A stretch of 64,000 bases of DNA from Nicotiana tabacum (lineage: Eukaryota > Streptophyta > Magnoliopsida > Solanales > Solanaceae), in the NCBI RefSeq assembly GCF_000715075.1, contig NC_134102.1:107272001-107336000 (forward strand), in the 5' to 3' direction. Positions 23,036-35,737 of the stretch are shown piece by piece. Every line of letters starts with the position of its first letter. Within the stretch, counting starts at the first letter, position 1. Under the pieces are notes generated by a model. That model saw nothing but the letters and a program-made list of their open reading frames with translations. It did not search any database and was not told the origin of the DNA. Both the position numbers and the translations under genes were made by a program.

Positions 23036-24790
23036 ATGGCTTTACCTATCGACAACGGAGCTGGCCTTCAAGGAGAAAACAACAACTTAACAACCGGGGC
23101 TGAACGCCTGCTTGCCGATGCTGTTGGGGCCCGAGTCGAAGTACCATTAGACGTTAATTCACATGCAGCTATTGAGGAGAAACAACGTTCTGAGCCTGAA
23201 AATAACATTCATGGTGGTACTCGATCTGCACCTCGAGACACCCATAACGTTGAGGAAAACGGAATCAACTTGCGCATGATTTTCAAAATGTTGCAAGCTC
23301 AATAGGTAGTGATAGCTCAGTCGCAAAGTCAAACACAAGTACCGAGCAGACCGGATCCCAGTCCACCCCGAGAAATCATCCACAGAACGGAGCCAGCTGT
23401 AGTAAGGTCAAATGAGCAAGAATCGGGGACTAATCCCGAAATTGTTAAGATGTTTGAAGAGCTGACAAAACGAATAGAATCAGGAGAAAAGAGGATCGAA
23501 GAACAAAACAAAAAGGTGAAAACGTACAACTCCAGGGTTGATCAGATCCCGGGGGCACCCCCGTTATTCAAAGGCTTAGATTCCAAAAAATTCGTACAGA
23601 AACCTTTTCCCCCAAGTGCGGCCCCTAAACCAATCCCAAAGAAGTTTCGCATGCCCGAAATTCCTAAGTATAATGGTACGACCGACCCCAACAAACATAT
23701 TACCTCTTACACATATGCCATTAAAAGAAACGATCTAGAAGATGATGAGATCGAATTTGTATTATTGAAAAAATTTGGTGAAACTCTGTCAAGGGGGAAA
23801 TGATATGGTATCATAATTTACCATCTAACTCTATTGATTCTTTTGCTATGCTTGCAGATTATTTCGTAAAAGCTCATGTCAGGGCCACAAAAGTTGAGAC
23901 CTAGAAGTCAGACCTATTCAAGGTAAGACAAAAGGATAACGAGATGCTAAGAGAATATGTATCTCGTTTCCAAATGGAACGAATGGATCTACCACCAGTC
24001 ACAGACGATTGGGCCGTTCAAGCTTTCACTTAAAGTCTGAACGAACGGAGCTCGATGGCTTCACGGCAGTTGAAACATAACCTGATTGAATACCCATCTA
24101 TTACTTGGGCTGATGTGCACAATCGGTATCAGTCTAAAATAATGGTCAGAGACGACCAGTTGGGTTCCGGGTCCGGTTTTAAAAGTGATATCAATCGAGA
24201 ACCAAGGTCAGGCAAGGATCGATACCGGCCATACAACGGAGATCGTCAAGGTAGCGAACTTTCACGTAACCCCGTACGAGACGAAAAGAGAAATGATCGA
24301 AGCCAAGGATCTCGGGGACTGATGAACAGAAATGGGTTCGATAGGCATACCGGACCTAAGGAGGCACCACAGCTATCGGAGTATAACTTCAGCATCGATG
24401 CAGCTTCCATCGTGTCGGCTATCGGACGCATCAAGGACACTAAATGGCCTCGACCCATGCAAACCGATCCTGCCTAGAGGAACCCCAATCAAATGTGTGA
24501 ATATCATGGCACCCATGGGCACAGAATGGAAGATTGTAGGCAACTAAGAGAGGAGGTAGCCCGGTTATTCAATAAAGGGCACCTTCGAGAATTTTTAAGC
24601 GACAGAGCCAAAAACCATTTCAAAAATAGGGATTTCGGTAAACAAAATGAACAGGAAGAACCACAGCACGTCATCTACATGATCATCGGTGGCGTTGATA
24701 CCCCTCAGGGGCCGGTACTTAAACACACTAAGACATCGGTTATGAGAGAAAAGCGATCTCGAACTTGGGATTACGCACCCATATGAACCT
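23036..24790 (+). pseudogene. gag of Tat element, decayed
   Basis: This would be the capsid/nucleocapsid protein that packages element RNA into virus-like particles in the cytoplasm. The frame starts MALPIDNGAGLQGENNNLT at 23036, has a stop at 23303, then continues through a helical region (VKMFEELTKRIESGEKRIEE) into the capsid domain (PEIPKYNGTTDPNKHITSY). A frameshift near 23800 and stops near 23900 and 24030 break the capsid core. The nucleocapsid box CEYHGTHGHRMEDC (about 24496) is C-X2-H-X4-H-X4-C, a variant with His in place of the second Cys that I associate with Tat gag. Stops follow at 24475 and 24783. The product could not be made in one piece. Confidence 0.85.
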
Positions 24791-27700
24791 TGTCCTTTAA
24801 TGATGAAGATGCAGAAGGAGTCATGCAACCTCACAACGATGCGCTGGTAATATCCGTACTTATGAATAAAACTAAAGTTAAGCGTGTGTTAATTGATTCA
24901 GGTAGCTCGGCCAACATTATTAGATCGAAGGTTGTAGAACAACTCGGTCTACAGGACCAGGTCGTACCCGCAACCCTGGTTCTAAACGGATTCAATATGG
25001 CATGTGAAACCACCAAAGGCAAGATAATTCTACTGATAAACGTGGCCGGGACCATCCAGGAAATGAAGTTCCACATAATCGAAGGCGACATGAGGTAAAA
25101 CGCCCTTTATGGAAGGCCATGGATCCACAATATGAGAGTTGTACCTTCGACCTTCTACCAGGTTCTTAAATTCTCAACATCGAATGGAATCAAAACAGTG
25201 TACGGGGAATAACCGGCCGCAAGGGAAATATTTGCCATCGAAGAAGCAATTATGATATCCTCACCTTCGTCAACAAAGGGGTCGGGCTCAAAAGGGGAAC
25301 GAGATGCCAAATAGCAATCACAGACGCCAGCTTCAACCCAACCAAAAATTCAGAAGATCGATGAAGATGATGATCAAATGATCACTCGATCCTTCGTGGT
25401 TACCGATGATTCCGACGCTACCAAATCAACGATTGAAGAGTTGTAGCAAGTCATACTAATCGAGCATTTTCCCGAACGAAATATATACCTGGGAACGGGA
25501 TTAACCCCCGAACTCAGGAAAAGGCTTATTCAATTTCTTATCGATAACATAGATTATTTTGGTTGGTCCTATTTAGATATAACAGGGATCCCACTGGATA
25601 TAACGATGCATCGACTAAGCATGGACCCTAGGTTCAAACCGGTAAAGCAAAAGAGAAGACCCCAGTCCGAGGTAAAGTACTCATTCATAAAGGACGAGGT
25701 AACTAAACTTCTCAAAATAGGGTCCATTTGGGAGGTGAAATATCTCGAATGGTTAGCCAATGTAGTTGTAATCCCTAAAAAAGGGAACAAACTTAGAATG
25801 TGTATAGATTACAAGGATTTAAACAAAGCAAGCCCCAAAGATTCGTTTCCATTGCCTAACATCGATCGCATGATCGATGCCACGGCCGACCACGAGGTCC
25901 TTACTTTTCTCGATGCCTATTCCGGGTATAATCAAATCCAAATGAACCCGGAAAACCAGGAAAAGACTTTATTTGTCACCAAGTATGGAACATATTGTTA
26001 TAATGTGATGCCCTTCGGGCAAAACAATGCAGGAGCTACTTACCAACGCCTAGTAAATAAAATGTTTGAAGAACAAATAGGTAAATCAATGGAAGTTTAT
26101 ATTGATGACATGCTAGTTAAGTCCCTCCGCGCAGAGGACCATTTGGCTAATTTGTAGGAAATATTCGAGATTTTAATGAAATACAACATGAAGCTCAACC
26201 CCGAGAAATGTGCTTTCGGGGTCGGTTCGGGCAAGTTCCTTGGCTTAATGGTATCAAATCCGGGGATTGAGATCAACCCCGATAAAATCAAGGCCATCAA
26301 AGACATCGCCATCGTGGACAGTGTAAAATCCGTGCAAAGGCTAATGGGATGGATTGCTGCCTTAGGCCGATTCATTTCAAGGTTGTCAGATCAAAGTCAC
26401 AGATTTTTCTCTCTGCTCAAAAAGAAGAACGATTTCGCTTGGACCTCGGAATGCCAACAGGAATTAGAGGGATTGAAGCGATATCTATCGAGCCCACCAC
26501 TGCTTCATACTCCAAAAACAGACAAAAAACTTTGCTTGTACTTGGAAGTATCGGAAATCACGGTAAGTGGTGTCCTAGTTCGAGAAGAGCAAGGTACGCA
26601 ATTTCCCGTTTATTATGTAAGTCGAACCTTAGGAGAAGCAGAAATTAGATATCCACACTTAGAGAAATTGGCACTTGCACTGATAAGCGCCTCTAGAAAG
26701 TTAAAACCATACTTTCAATGTCACCCCATATGCGTATTAACCACTTACCCACTTCATAATATTTTGCACAAGCTCGAACTATCAGGCCGATTGGCTAAAT
26801 GGGCTGTCAAACTTAGTGGGTTGATATCGAATATCAACCCCGTACGGCCATCAAGTCTCAAATTTTAGCAGACTTCGTGGCCGATTTCACGCCAACCCTC
26901 GTACCCGAAGTCGAAAAGGAACTCTTGTTGAAATTGCGTACATCATCGGGGGTATGGATCCTTTTCACAGACGGGGCTTCGAACGTGCAGGGGTCCGGGC
27001 TAGCATCATTTTAAAGCCGCCTACGGGTAGCATTATTAGGAAATCTATCAAAACTAATAGGTTGGCTAACAACGAGGCCGAGTATGAGGCCATAATTGCA
27101 TGTCTCGAGCTAGCTAAAAGCTTGGGAGCAGAAGTCATTGAAGCCAAATGTGACTCTTTACTGGTGGTAAATCAAGTAAACAAAACCTTCGAAGTTTGAG
27201 AGGATAGAATGCAAAGGTATTTGGACAAACTACAGGTCACTTTACACCATTTCAAAGAGTGGACTTTACGGCATGTTCCACGAGAATAGAACGGTGAGGC
27301 CGATGCACTTGCAAATTTGGGATCATCGGTAGAGGAAGGCAAGATAAGCTCAGGAACTGTCATTCAACTCTCGAGATCCGTGATCGAAGAAGGTCATGCC
27401 GAGATAAATTTTACAAGCTTAACCTGGGATTGGAGGAATAAGTATATTAAATACTTAGAGAATGGAAAACTCCCATCGGACCCTAAAAATTCGAGGGCCC
27501 TACGAACCAAAGCTGTACTATTCACATTGACTGCAGATGGAACATTATACCGAAGGACATTCGATGGACCATTGGCAGTAGGCTTAGGTCCAGGAGACAC
27601 CGACTACGTCCTACGTGAGATTCACAAGGGTACTTGTGGAAATCACTCCGGTGCCGATTCATTAGTTCGAAAAATAATCAGGGCATGGTATTATTGGATC

Positions 27701-28658
27701 GATATGGACAAAGATGCGAAGGAGTTTGTTCGAAAATGTGACAAATTTCAAAGGTTTGCACCAATGATCCATCATCCCGGAGAGCAACTTCACTCAGTCC
27801 TATCCCTTTGGCCATTCATGAAATGGGGAAATCGTCGGCCCTCTGCCATCAGCCCCAGGTAAAGCTAAGTTCATTTTATTTATGACTGACTATTTCTCTA
27901 AATGGGTTGAAGCACAGGCATTCGAGAAAGTAAGAGAGAAAGAGGTTATAGACTTCATCTGGGATCATATTGTATGTCGATTTTGGATACCCGCCGAAAT
28001 AGTGTGTGACAATGAAAAATAATTTATCGGCAGTAAAGTGACAAAATTTCTCGAAGACCATAAAATAAAAAGGATATTGTCAACATCGTATCACCCTAGT
28101 GGGAACGGACAGGCCGAATCGACAAACAAGACTATCATTCAAAACCTGAAGAAAAGGTTGAACGAAGCTAAAGGGAAATGGAGAGAAATTCTACCCAAAG
28201 TCCTTTGGGCATATAGAACAACATCAAAGTCCAGTACGGGGATGACTTCGTTTTCCTTAGTGTATGGTTCCGAAGCATTAATTCCAGTCGGAGAACACAG
28301 CGCAAGGTTTCGACATACATCGAAGGAATCAAACCACGAGGCTATGAGTACTAGCCTCGAATTATTAGATGAAAAATGAGAAGCGGCACTTGTTCGAATA
28401 TCTGCGCAAAAGCAACGAATCGAAAGGTACTACAATAGAAGAACCAACCTCCCCCACTTCAGGATCGGGAACTTAGTCCTAAGGAAGGTCACTGCCAACA
28501 CTCGAGATCCTAATGAAGGGAAGCTCGGCCCGAATTGGGAAGGACCCTATCAAGTCCTCGATATAGTCGGAAGAGGGTCTTATAAACTCGGAACGATGAA
28601 TGGCGAACCATTACCAAACAACTGAAACATATCACTTCTCAAACGATATTATTTTTAA
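24790..28658 (+). pseudogene. pol of Tat element: protease, RT, RNase H, integrase, decayed
   Basis: Protease core VLIDSGSSANII (about 24888) comes first. Reverse transcriptase runs about 25600-26500 with CIDYKDLNKASPKD, the catalytic YIDDM box (about 26098) and LNPEKCAFGV. RNase H starts at about 26866 with LADFVADF and the catalytic FTDGAS. Integrase (about 27480-28400) has the HHCC region (EIHKGTCGNH...), in which the first of the last two Cys is followed by CDKFQ instead of CDKCQ, then D (MTDYFSKW), D (VCDN) and E (NGQAES). The C-terminal part ends LLKRYYF at 28658. Frameshifts occur near 26815 and 27830, with stops at several places including 25098, 26155 and 28377. It lies in a different frame set from gag and is followed by the tandem array. 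Confidence 0.9.
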
Positions 28659-29176
28659 GGTATGATTTTCTCCCTTCCTTCGTCTATATATATTCGACGC
28701 TAACTCATTGCAGGAGTTCAACCAAAAATATCGAGACCTCAGGTTTTAAAGTATGTGTTGCACTCTTTTTCCCTTAGATCGGTTTTTATCCCAACCGGGT
28801 TTTTCCGGCAAGGTTTTTAACGAGACAACAACTATGTGATACCTGAGGACAATTCAATAGTATCCAAGGCTTCTTTATAATCAACCTTGAATACTAGGGG
28901 GCTTAACCATCAAATAGATCGAGTTCGATATAAGAAAGTTATTCCATACCAAAGTCATGTCAAACAGGGTCTCGATAGGGAAAAGTTTAAGGGCCAAATA
29001 GTCAAAACGAACCACGCCAGCATAGTTTTGCTCGAGCCCTGGCACAAAATACGAACACATATATAATGACATCTTTACCGATAACTCATATTTTGAACAT
29101 TTCGTTCTGCTTCATGATTCAAATAGGCTTAAGGGCCGACCACTACCGAAGGAGTTTTGAAAAACTTACACCATAA
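28659..29176 (+). other. Spacer between pol and tandem array
   Basis: About 500 bp of untranslated sequence with short phrases such as CCAACCGGGTTTTTCCGGCA (about 28791). No gene is seen. Confidence 0.5.
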
Positions 29177-30440
29177 AGCCTAAGGGTTATCTTACTTCGA
29201 GTTCGAGCAATCACTAACTCAACTATTAAGTCTACGGGCTACATTATTTCGAGTTTGAGCAATCACTCACTCGAACATTAATCTACGGGCTACATCACTT
29301 CGAGTTCGAATTACTCACTCGACCATTAAGCCTACGGGCTACATTAATTCGAGTTCGAGCAATCATTCACTCGAACATTAAGCCTACGGGCTACATTACT
29401 TCGAGTTCGAGCAACCACTTATTCGACCATTAAGCCTACGGGCTACATCACTTCGAGTTGAATTACTCACTCGACCATTAAGCCTACGGGCTACATCACT
29501 TCGAGTTCGAATTACTCACTCGACTATTAAGCCTATGGGCTACATTACTTTGAGTTTGAGCAATCACTCACTCGACTATTAAGCCTACGGGCTACACTAC
29601 TTTGAGTTCGAGCAATCACTCATTCGACCATTAAGCCTACGGGCTACATTACTTTGAGTTCGAGCAATCACTCACTCGACCATTAAGCCTACAGGCTACA
29701 TCACTTCGAGTTCGAATTACTCACTCGACTATTAAGACTACAGGCTACATCACTTCGAGTTCGAATTACTCACTCGACTATTAAGCCTACGGGATACATT
29801 ACTTCGAGTTCAAGCAATCACTCACTCGACCATTAAGCCTATGGGTTACATCACTTCGAGTTCGAATTACTCACTCGACCATTAAGCCTACGGGCTACAT
29901 CATTTCGAGTTCGAATTACTCACTCGACTATTAAGCCTACGGGCTACATCACTTCGAATTCGAATTACTCATTCGACCATTAAGCCTACGGGCTACATCA
30001 CTTCGAGTTCGAATTACTCACTCGACTATTAAGCCTATGGGCTACATTACTTCGAGTTCGAGCAATCACTCACTCGACCATTAAGCCTACGGGCTACATC
30101 ACTTCGAGTTCGAATTACTCACTCGACCATTAAGCCTACGGGCTACATTACTTCAAATTCGTGCAATTACTCACTCGACCATTAAGCCTACGGGCTACAT
30201 CACTTCGAGTTTGAATCACTCACTCGACTACTAAGCCTACGGGCTACATTACTTCAAATTTGAATTACTCACTCGACTACTAAGCTTACGTGCTACTTTT
30301 ATTCCGAGTTCGAGCAAGCCCTCACTTGACCATTAAGCCTACGGGTTATATTACTTCGAGTCCAAGCAATCACCCACCAAACTACTAAGCCTACAAGCTA
30401 CCTCATTTCAAGTTTGAGCAAGCACTCACTCGGTTATTAA
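29177..30440. repeat. Tandem array of 49- and 52-bp units in Tat 3' region
   Basis: Roughly 25 head-to-tail units of the form ATTAAGCCTACGGGCTACAT - CACTTCGAGTTCGA - ACTCACTCGACC. Two subtypes alternate irregularly: one with GAATTACTCACTCG (49 bp) and one with GAGCAATCACTCACTCG (52 bp). The ends are more degenerate than the middle. Arrays between pol and the 3' LTR are known in Tat/Ogre elements and can seed genomic satellites. Confidence 0.95.
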
Positions 30441-30622
30441 CTACAAGGTCCAAATTCGATCAAATTGCCTAAAGCCTTATGAAAACCTTTATAAGGCATG
30501 AATGAAACAAAATTTTCACAAGGCAAAAAATAAAATAGAGGCAAGTCGAGAAAAGAAAAGATATTTATATATATAAGACTGTTTACAAGATTGTTTACAA
30601 CGTCCGAGATAGAAACTAAGGG

Positions 30623-33161
30623 CTAAGTTTCTTGATTATCTCCGAGGGTGGTCTCTTCTCCATCGGGATCCTCCCGGCTCTCGGACCCGCTCTTGCTCCC
30701 ATCATCATCATCATCATCATCGAAAGCCAAGGCTTCAACATCGGTTTCGAGCTCTTTAGCCCTTTTTATCTCTTCAGTGAGATCGAAACCTCGAGCATGG
30801 ATCTCCTCGAGGGTTTCCCTCTGAGACCGGCACTTAGTAAGTTCGGCAACCCAATGTGCTCGAGTGTTGGCGGTTTCGGTTGCCTCTCTTGCTTGTACCT
30901 AAGAAGCTTCAGCATCAACCCGATAGACGGCCACAAATGCATCCGCATCAGCCTTTGCCTTTTCGGCGTCAGATTCGGCTTTGGCAAGTTCAGAGGCCAA
31001 CCGAGCCTCGAGCTCCTCTATTCTTCTTGCTTGAACCGAGCTTTTTTATTTCATACTTTGAAGTTGGTTTTCGGCCGATGATAGTTGTGCTCGAGCAGCC
31101 TCTTTCTCTGCAGCAAAGCGGTCCATATCTTCTTTCCACTTCAAGGACTCCTCTTTTATCACATCGACCTTCTCACGGAGTTTTCCTGATCATCTCGTGT
31201 TTCTGCTGCAGTTGTGAGACCGAAAAATTAGCCATCATTCCGGTATCAAGCCCATAGGTTTTTAATAGTATCATTACCTGCTCGGACAGATCGGTCTGAT
31301 CTTGGTGAGCCTTGGCCAACTTAGCTTGGAGGCCTTTGATTTCCTCTCCCCTTTGCCCTAAGAGGAGTTTAAGGGTGTTCCTCTCCTCCGTGACCCGTTG
31401 AAGGTCGGCCTCGTATTGACGCAGCCCATTTCGAGACCGAGAACATGCTTCTCGATGAACTGCTGTGGCCTGCAAAGAAAGAAGAAACAAAGTTGGAAAA
31501 GAAAAACAAACATAAAAGTAATATCCACGAAGAGAGTTAAAGCTTACCTGATTTAGAGCTTGCTGCACTTCGCAGAAAAGGCCTGACAAATCACTCGGGT
31601 CAGCAGCATCCTCGAACCCAGTAAACAAATCGCAGAAAGGATCCTCCCCTTCATGAGATCGGTTCATCTCGAGGGCCCCCAAAGCTTAGGCTTCCCAAAT
31701 CTCCCCTTTGGAAAAAGCAGGGAAAGTGGGCGAGTCTTCGATAACTACTGCCCCAAGTGATTCACTTGGGGCGTTCTCTTCGGTTCGAAGAGAGTCAAGG
31801 ACGGGCCCTTCAGACATATCCACCATCCGTTGACTTCGATGGGAGATATCCTTGATCCCCAACAGCTCGGGGACTTTGCCCGAATCTTTCTCCGATATAC
31901 CCTCAGTTCGAGGCGGAGCCTTGTAAACCACCATCGATCCAGCTGCCTGTGGGGCATCGATGGTTTTCTTCACTCGAGCCACCAGTTAGGACCCATCGTC
32001 CTTTTCTTCTTCCTCGTCTTCATCCCTTAGACGCTGAACTGATTCTAAGGTTAGAGGGATGGTATTCTTCGTCGACTTACGAGCCTTCGGTTTTGGGTTT
32101 TCGGAAGTAGAGGACCTTTTTCACTTATTATCCTTCGCCGGTTTAGAAACCAGGGCCGAAGTTTCCTCCTCGCCGGGCAGAGGTCTCAAAACCGCATCCT
32201 TGCCCAAACCTGCACACAAGAAAATTGATTTGAGTGTACGGAAAACAGTTCGAACTATCAATGGTGCGAGAAAAGAGATTACCATGATTTTTGGCCTCCC
32301 ATCGGCCCTTTGACAAATCGCGCCATGAGCGCTCGGCGTACATAGAGGTTGAACCCAAGGCCCGTACTTAATCCTTGAGGTCGGGAACCGCACCGGGCAT
32401 CCAAGGAACCGCTACACCACAAAAGGGGATATCAGTAAGAACGGAAAAGAAGGGAAAAATCAATGGGAGATAACAACCGAGTTATACTTACGCTTCATGT
32501 TCCATTCTTCGAGTAATGGCATCTTCCCGGCCGGTATTAGGTCCGACGTCTTCACTCGAACGAACCTTCCCATCCAGCCTCGATCCTTATCCTCATCTAT
32601 GCTTGAAAACAAAGCCTTGGTAGCCCGGCGCTGTAGTTTTATTAACCCACCTCAAAAAAGGCGGGGGCAGTACAATCTAATGATATGGTCGAGGGTGAAA
32701 GACATCCTCTCAATTTTTCTCACGAAGAAACGGATCAGAATAACGATCCACCATAAAGAAGGATGGATTTAGCCTAAGGTTATTTAGTATTTACGGCAAA
32801 AATCTATGTTAACATGATCGAGGGGGTCTAATATGAAAGGGTAAGTGTACACACTTAAAAACCCTTCCACATGAGTAGTAATATCCTCTTCGGGAGAAGG
32901 GACTACCACTTCTTTGTTCCCCCACTTACAATCTTTTTTTATCTGTTCGAGATATCCCTCGGTTATCAAACATAAATACCTCGATACCGGCTCACATCGG
33001 CCCGGAACCGAATAGCCTTTGTCGGCCTTAAAATCGGAGGTAAGAACACACACCACGGGAACGCACTCCTCAGGCCGTAGATCCACCGGTATTTTGTCGG
33101 TGGCAGGCTGTGAAGAAGAAGTTTTCTATTTCTGAGGAATGGTTTGTGATGTTTTCGCCAT
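30623..33161 (-). pseudogene. Antisense spliced ORF of Tat element 22177-34279
   Basis: Four exons on minus: 33161-32492 (ends AAGC|GTAAGT), 32411-32283 (after GTGTAG; ends ATCATG|GTAATC), 32209-31547 (after GTGCAG; ends AATCAG|GTAAGC) and 31469-30623 (after TTTGCAG; stop TAG). Exon 1 starts MAKTSQTIPQK, has a stop at codon 12, then holds VEGFLSVYTYPFILDPLDHV, IHPSLWWIVILIRFF, LDHIIRLYCPRLF and DKDRGWMGRFVRV, homologous to exon 1 of the copies at 16187 and 11625. Exon 3 is acidic; exon 4 is a long coiled coil ending in a run of seven Asp coded by GAT repeats (30704-30725). The protein family appears to be Transposase_28-like; function is unknown. Stops in exon 1 (near 33126 and 32782) mark it as inactive. 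Confidence 0.75.
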
Positions 33162-33545
33162 TTTTGAATTTAAAGATCGAGAATAGAAGAAGGTGACAAA
33201 TATTTGGCAGTTTTGAAGAAGGATTTTGCAAAGAAAAATTACAGATTTGCGAATGAACTTAGAAGATACGAAAAAGAACTTGGGAAATTTGGAGGATTGA
33301 AGATGTAAAAGTGATAAATGGTAAAAGGAAGGGCTATTTATAGATTGAAGCAATGGCGGTTTAATATCAGCGGTGGCCGACCACCGTCTGATACGTATTA
33401 AATTCCTTGGTAAACTAAACCGACGGGACATCTATCACGTACGTCATGGTCGGGCTCGATGCAAACGTCAGTGCATATCCAATCGAGCCATTGAGAAATC
33501 ATATCGTTTCTCGTCACATCCTTCCCGAGAAACGAGGGGACTATC

Positions 33546-34279
33546 TGTATATGGTCGAAATTGATTTCGACCTTCATACGATTGATCGAGATGAGATCAT
33601 AATGGACCAAAGGAAGACTTCGTAATATCGAGACGGGTTCCGAAGATGGCACGAACGAGCTTCAGATTTTAGGTACAGTCAAACACCGAGTTCGAAGTCA
33701 TTATCGAGCTCGGGTCCGAACCGAACTATGATAAGATATTATGGAATCGAGTTTAAGGGGAAAAGGCCAACCGATACCGAGCCCGAGTTATTATCGGACC
33801 CCGAGTCGGCACCGAACTCAAATCCGCATCGAGCTCTAAAAATGATACCGACCAACACCGAGTTTGATCAAGCTCGAGCTCACAGACAAGAGCCGTTGCA
33901 ACTGCACTAAGGGAGAGAATCTCGACGAGAATTAGGAAAAAACTGATTTATCATGGGTTCCCCACTATGTATTTTTAATTATATCTAAAGTAGGATCCTC
34001 CACTATAAAGAAGATAGCTACATTTCTATAAAGGGCAAGTTTTTATATACATTGTAACTGAGAGATCATACACTCCTATATTGAAGAGTTATCCTTTTTT
34101 AGCTTCATAAATTGATTCATCTTGCTTAATCTATAGATCATCTTCTTCCCAACTTTGCTTATTTTTTCTCTACAGTCAACACTCGATATTTCTATTCATT
34201 CTTACGATTTGTATCAAGTTATACCACATACCCTTAAAACTACGTACAAATTTAACTCTATCCGTTTTTCGAGTAAACA
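33546..34279 (+). repeat. 3' LTR of Tat element 22177-34279
   Basis: TGTATATGGTCG...GAGTAAACA, 734 bp, collinear with 22177-22915 with scattered substitutions. It directly follows the polypurine tract AAACGAGGGGACTATC. Confidence 0.9.
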
Positions 34280-35239
34280 CTCTAGTATTTATATATATAT
34301 TAAGGAATTCATTAAATATCAAAAAATATTTAGTTATGAACCTAATTATCATTGTGTACTTGAGATTGCAGTAAAATTTCATAAACTTTAAATTCTGAAT
34401 TATCTCAGTGTTAAGTTGGTATAAAATGGTGTGTGTGGGGGAGGGGGGTAAGAATTACCTTGAAAAGGGGAAAATACTTGTAGATGAGACCTGTCCTTAA
34501 ATTGAGGAGTACTCGTCGGTCCTTGACCTACTTCAAATCAAACACTTTTCAACTATTTGCCTGTTTTTAGAAAATTAAAAGTGCATTTTTTTAAAGTACT
34601 TATTTTGGACAGTCTTAGCACGATCAGGTCTGGAGAAACAAAAACTGAGTAGTGTCAGAAAATTTGCATTGAAAGTAGAAGCAAACAATTAATTTTTTCA
34701 AGAGAAAAGATATCTACAAATTTTATGTTTATCAAACTGTCCCTCTTTAGTATAATTCATCAATTTCTCAACTATAAATACGAAACCTATTGATCCTTCT
34801 TTCTTCCAGTCTTTTCTCCCGTTACTCTCTTCAGGATCTTTGATATGTTTAAGTCACATATAAATATTAAGTGATTTTTAAGATGTCCAATATTATTACT
34901 TTGATGTAATTATAGTTATATTGATTAAATTCTTTTAATGTACTTTATGATTTTACTTTTAACAATTAAATAAAATTGTAGAATAACTTTTTCTTAAAAA
35001 TAATTCTCAAAATTATTTATCTATTTAAATAATTCTCAAAATTCTTTTTTTGAAAAGATTGGTTAAATATAAATTATTTCTCTAATAGACCAATACTGGA
35101 AAAAGCATTTGCCAAATAAATTGGTCAACCACAAACAACTAATTTCTGACAAAAATGCTTTTTATAATAAGTAGATTTAGGAAGATTGGAAATCCGATAC
35201 TATGTCATGAATGTACTTGGGGATACAACAAGTATCCCA

Positions 35240-35311
35240 GCGTTTGTAGTCCAACGGTTAGGATAATTGCCTTCCAAGCAATAGACCCGGGTTCGACTCC
35301 CGGCAGACGCA
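35240..35311 (+). tRNA. trnG-UCC (nuclear): tRNA-Gly (UCC)
   Basis: The 72-nt cloverleaf is complete: acceptor GCGTTTG/CAGACGC (one G-U pair) with discriminator A, D stem GTCC/GGAT, anticodon stem and loop ATTGC-CTTCCAA-GCAAT with anticodon TCC, and T arm CCGGG-TTCGACT-CCCGG. The B box GGTTCGACTCC and A box TAGTCCAACGG are intact. A run of five T (35312-35316) directly after the gene is a Pol III terminator, and ACAACAA lies just upstream, as is usual for plant tRNA genes. No intron. It is probably functional, though isolated among repeats; a stray copy cannot be excluded. Confidence 0.95.
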
Positions 35312-35545
35312 TTTTTGTGAATCTTACTTAATTTTTTTAATCTTCCAAGTTGATTAATTTTTTAACTAATCAACTTTCTGTATCTGCAGCTTTTCCATAT
35401 TAAATAACATAGTTACAATGTTCCTTGTCTCTTTGAAACCAGTAATCATGAAGTTGTCTCATAAAAATAATATATATACGGGGCCACTAGAGGGTCAAGT
35501 AACTAAAGCAATTGCTTTGGCCCCCAAAACAATTTTCTTTTTGCC

Positions 35546-35737
35546 TTTTTTTTTTTTGTTTTTTTACCTGTGTTCGGTATTTACACTATAGCCCCGACTA
35601 ATTTGAATTTGCACTGCCTAAGGTCTAGTAAAAAGAAAAGCGCACTCTAACACGATATCATCCCTAGAGCTCAAACCCAAAATATCTTATTAAAGTAGGT
35701 TCAATTGTATCCATCCCACCACAGTCCTCGGAGGAGG
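35546..35737 (-). mobile_element. Degenerate tRNA-derived SINE (antisense)
   Basis: Read on minus it has an A-box-like TGTGGTGGGATGG, a B-box-like GGGTTTGAGCTC, then GTCGGGGCTATAGTG and CCGAACACAGGT, and it ends in a poly-A tract (T-rich 35546-35565 on plus). This order matches a SINE type common in Solanaceae, from memory. It is strongly mutated. Confidence 0.5.

Larger units (their letters stand above)
22177..34279 (+). mobile_element. Full-length decayed Tat-type Ty3/gypsy element
   Basis: The 12.1 kb element has LTRs (22177-22915, 33546-34279), gag-pol on plus (23036-28658), an array of 49/52-bp units (29177-30440), a spliced antisense ORF (33161-30623), and polypurine tract AAACGAGGGGACTATC before the 3' LTR. 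The order RT, RNase H, integrase and the gag box CEYHGTHGHRMEDC point to the Tat lineage. Flanking pentamers CTGCA and CTCTA agree in only three of five positions. The LTRs differ by several percent and gag-pol has many stops, so the insertion is old. Confidence 0.9.

Noticed and set aside
29177..30440. Regular array looking like a CRISPR
   Set aside because: Units are contiguous without unique spacers, the genome is a plant and the array lies inside a retrotransposon.
30632..31257. Two plus-strand frames of 133-149 codons
   Set aside because: They are shadows of exon 4 of the antisense ORF, whose coiled-coil reading and splice borders are better supported.
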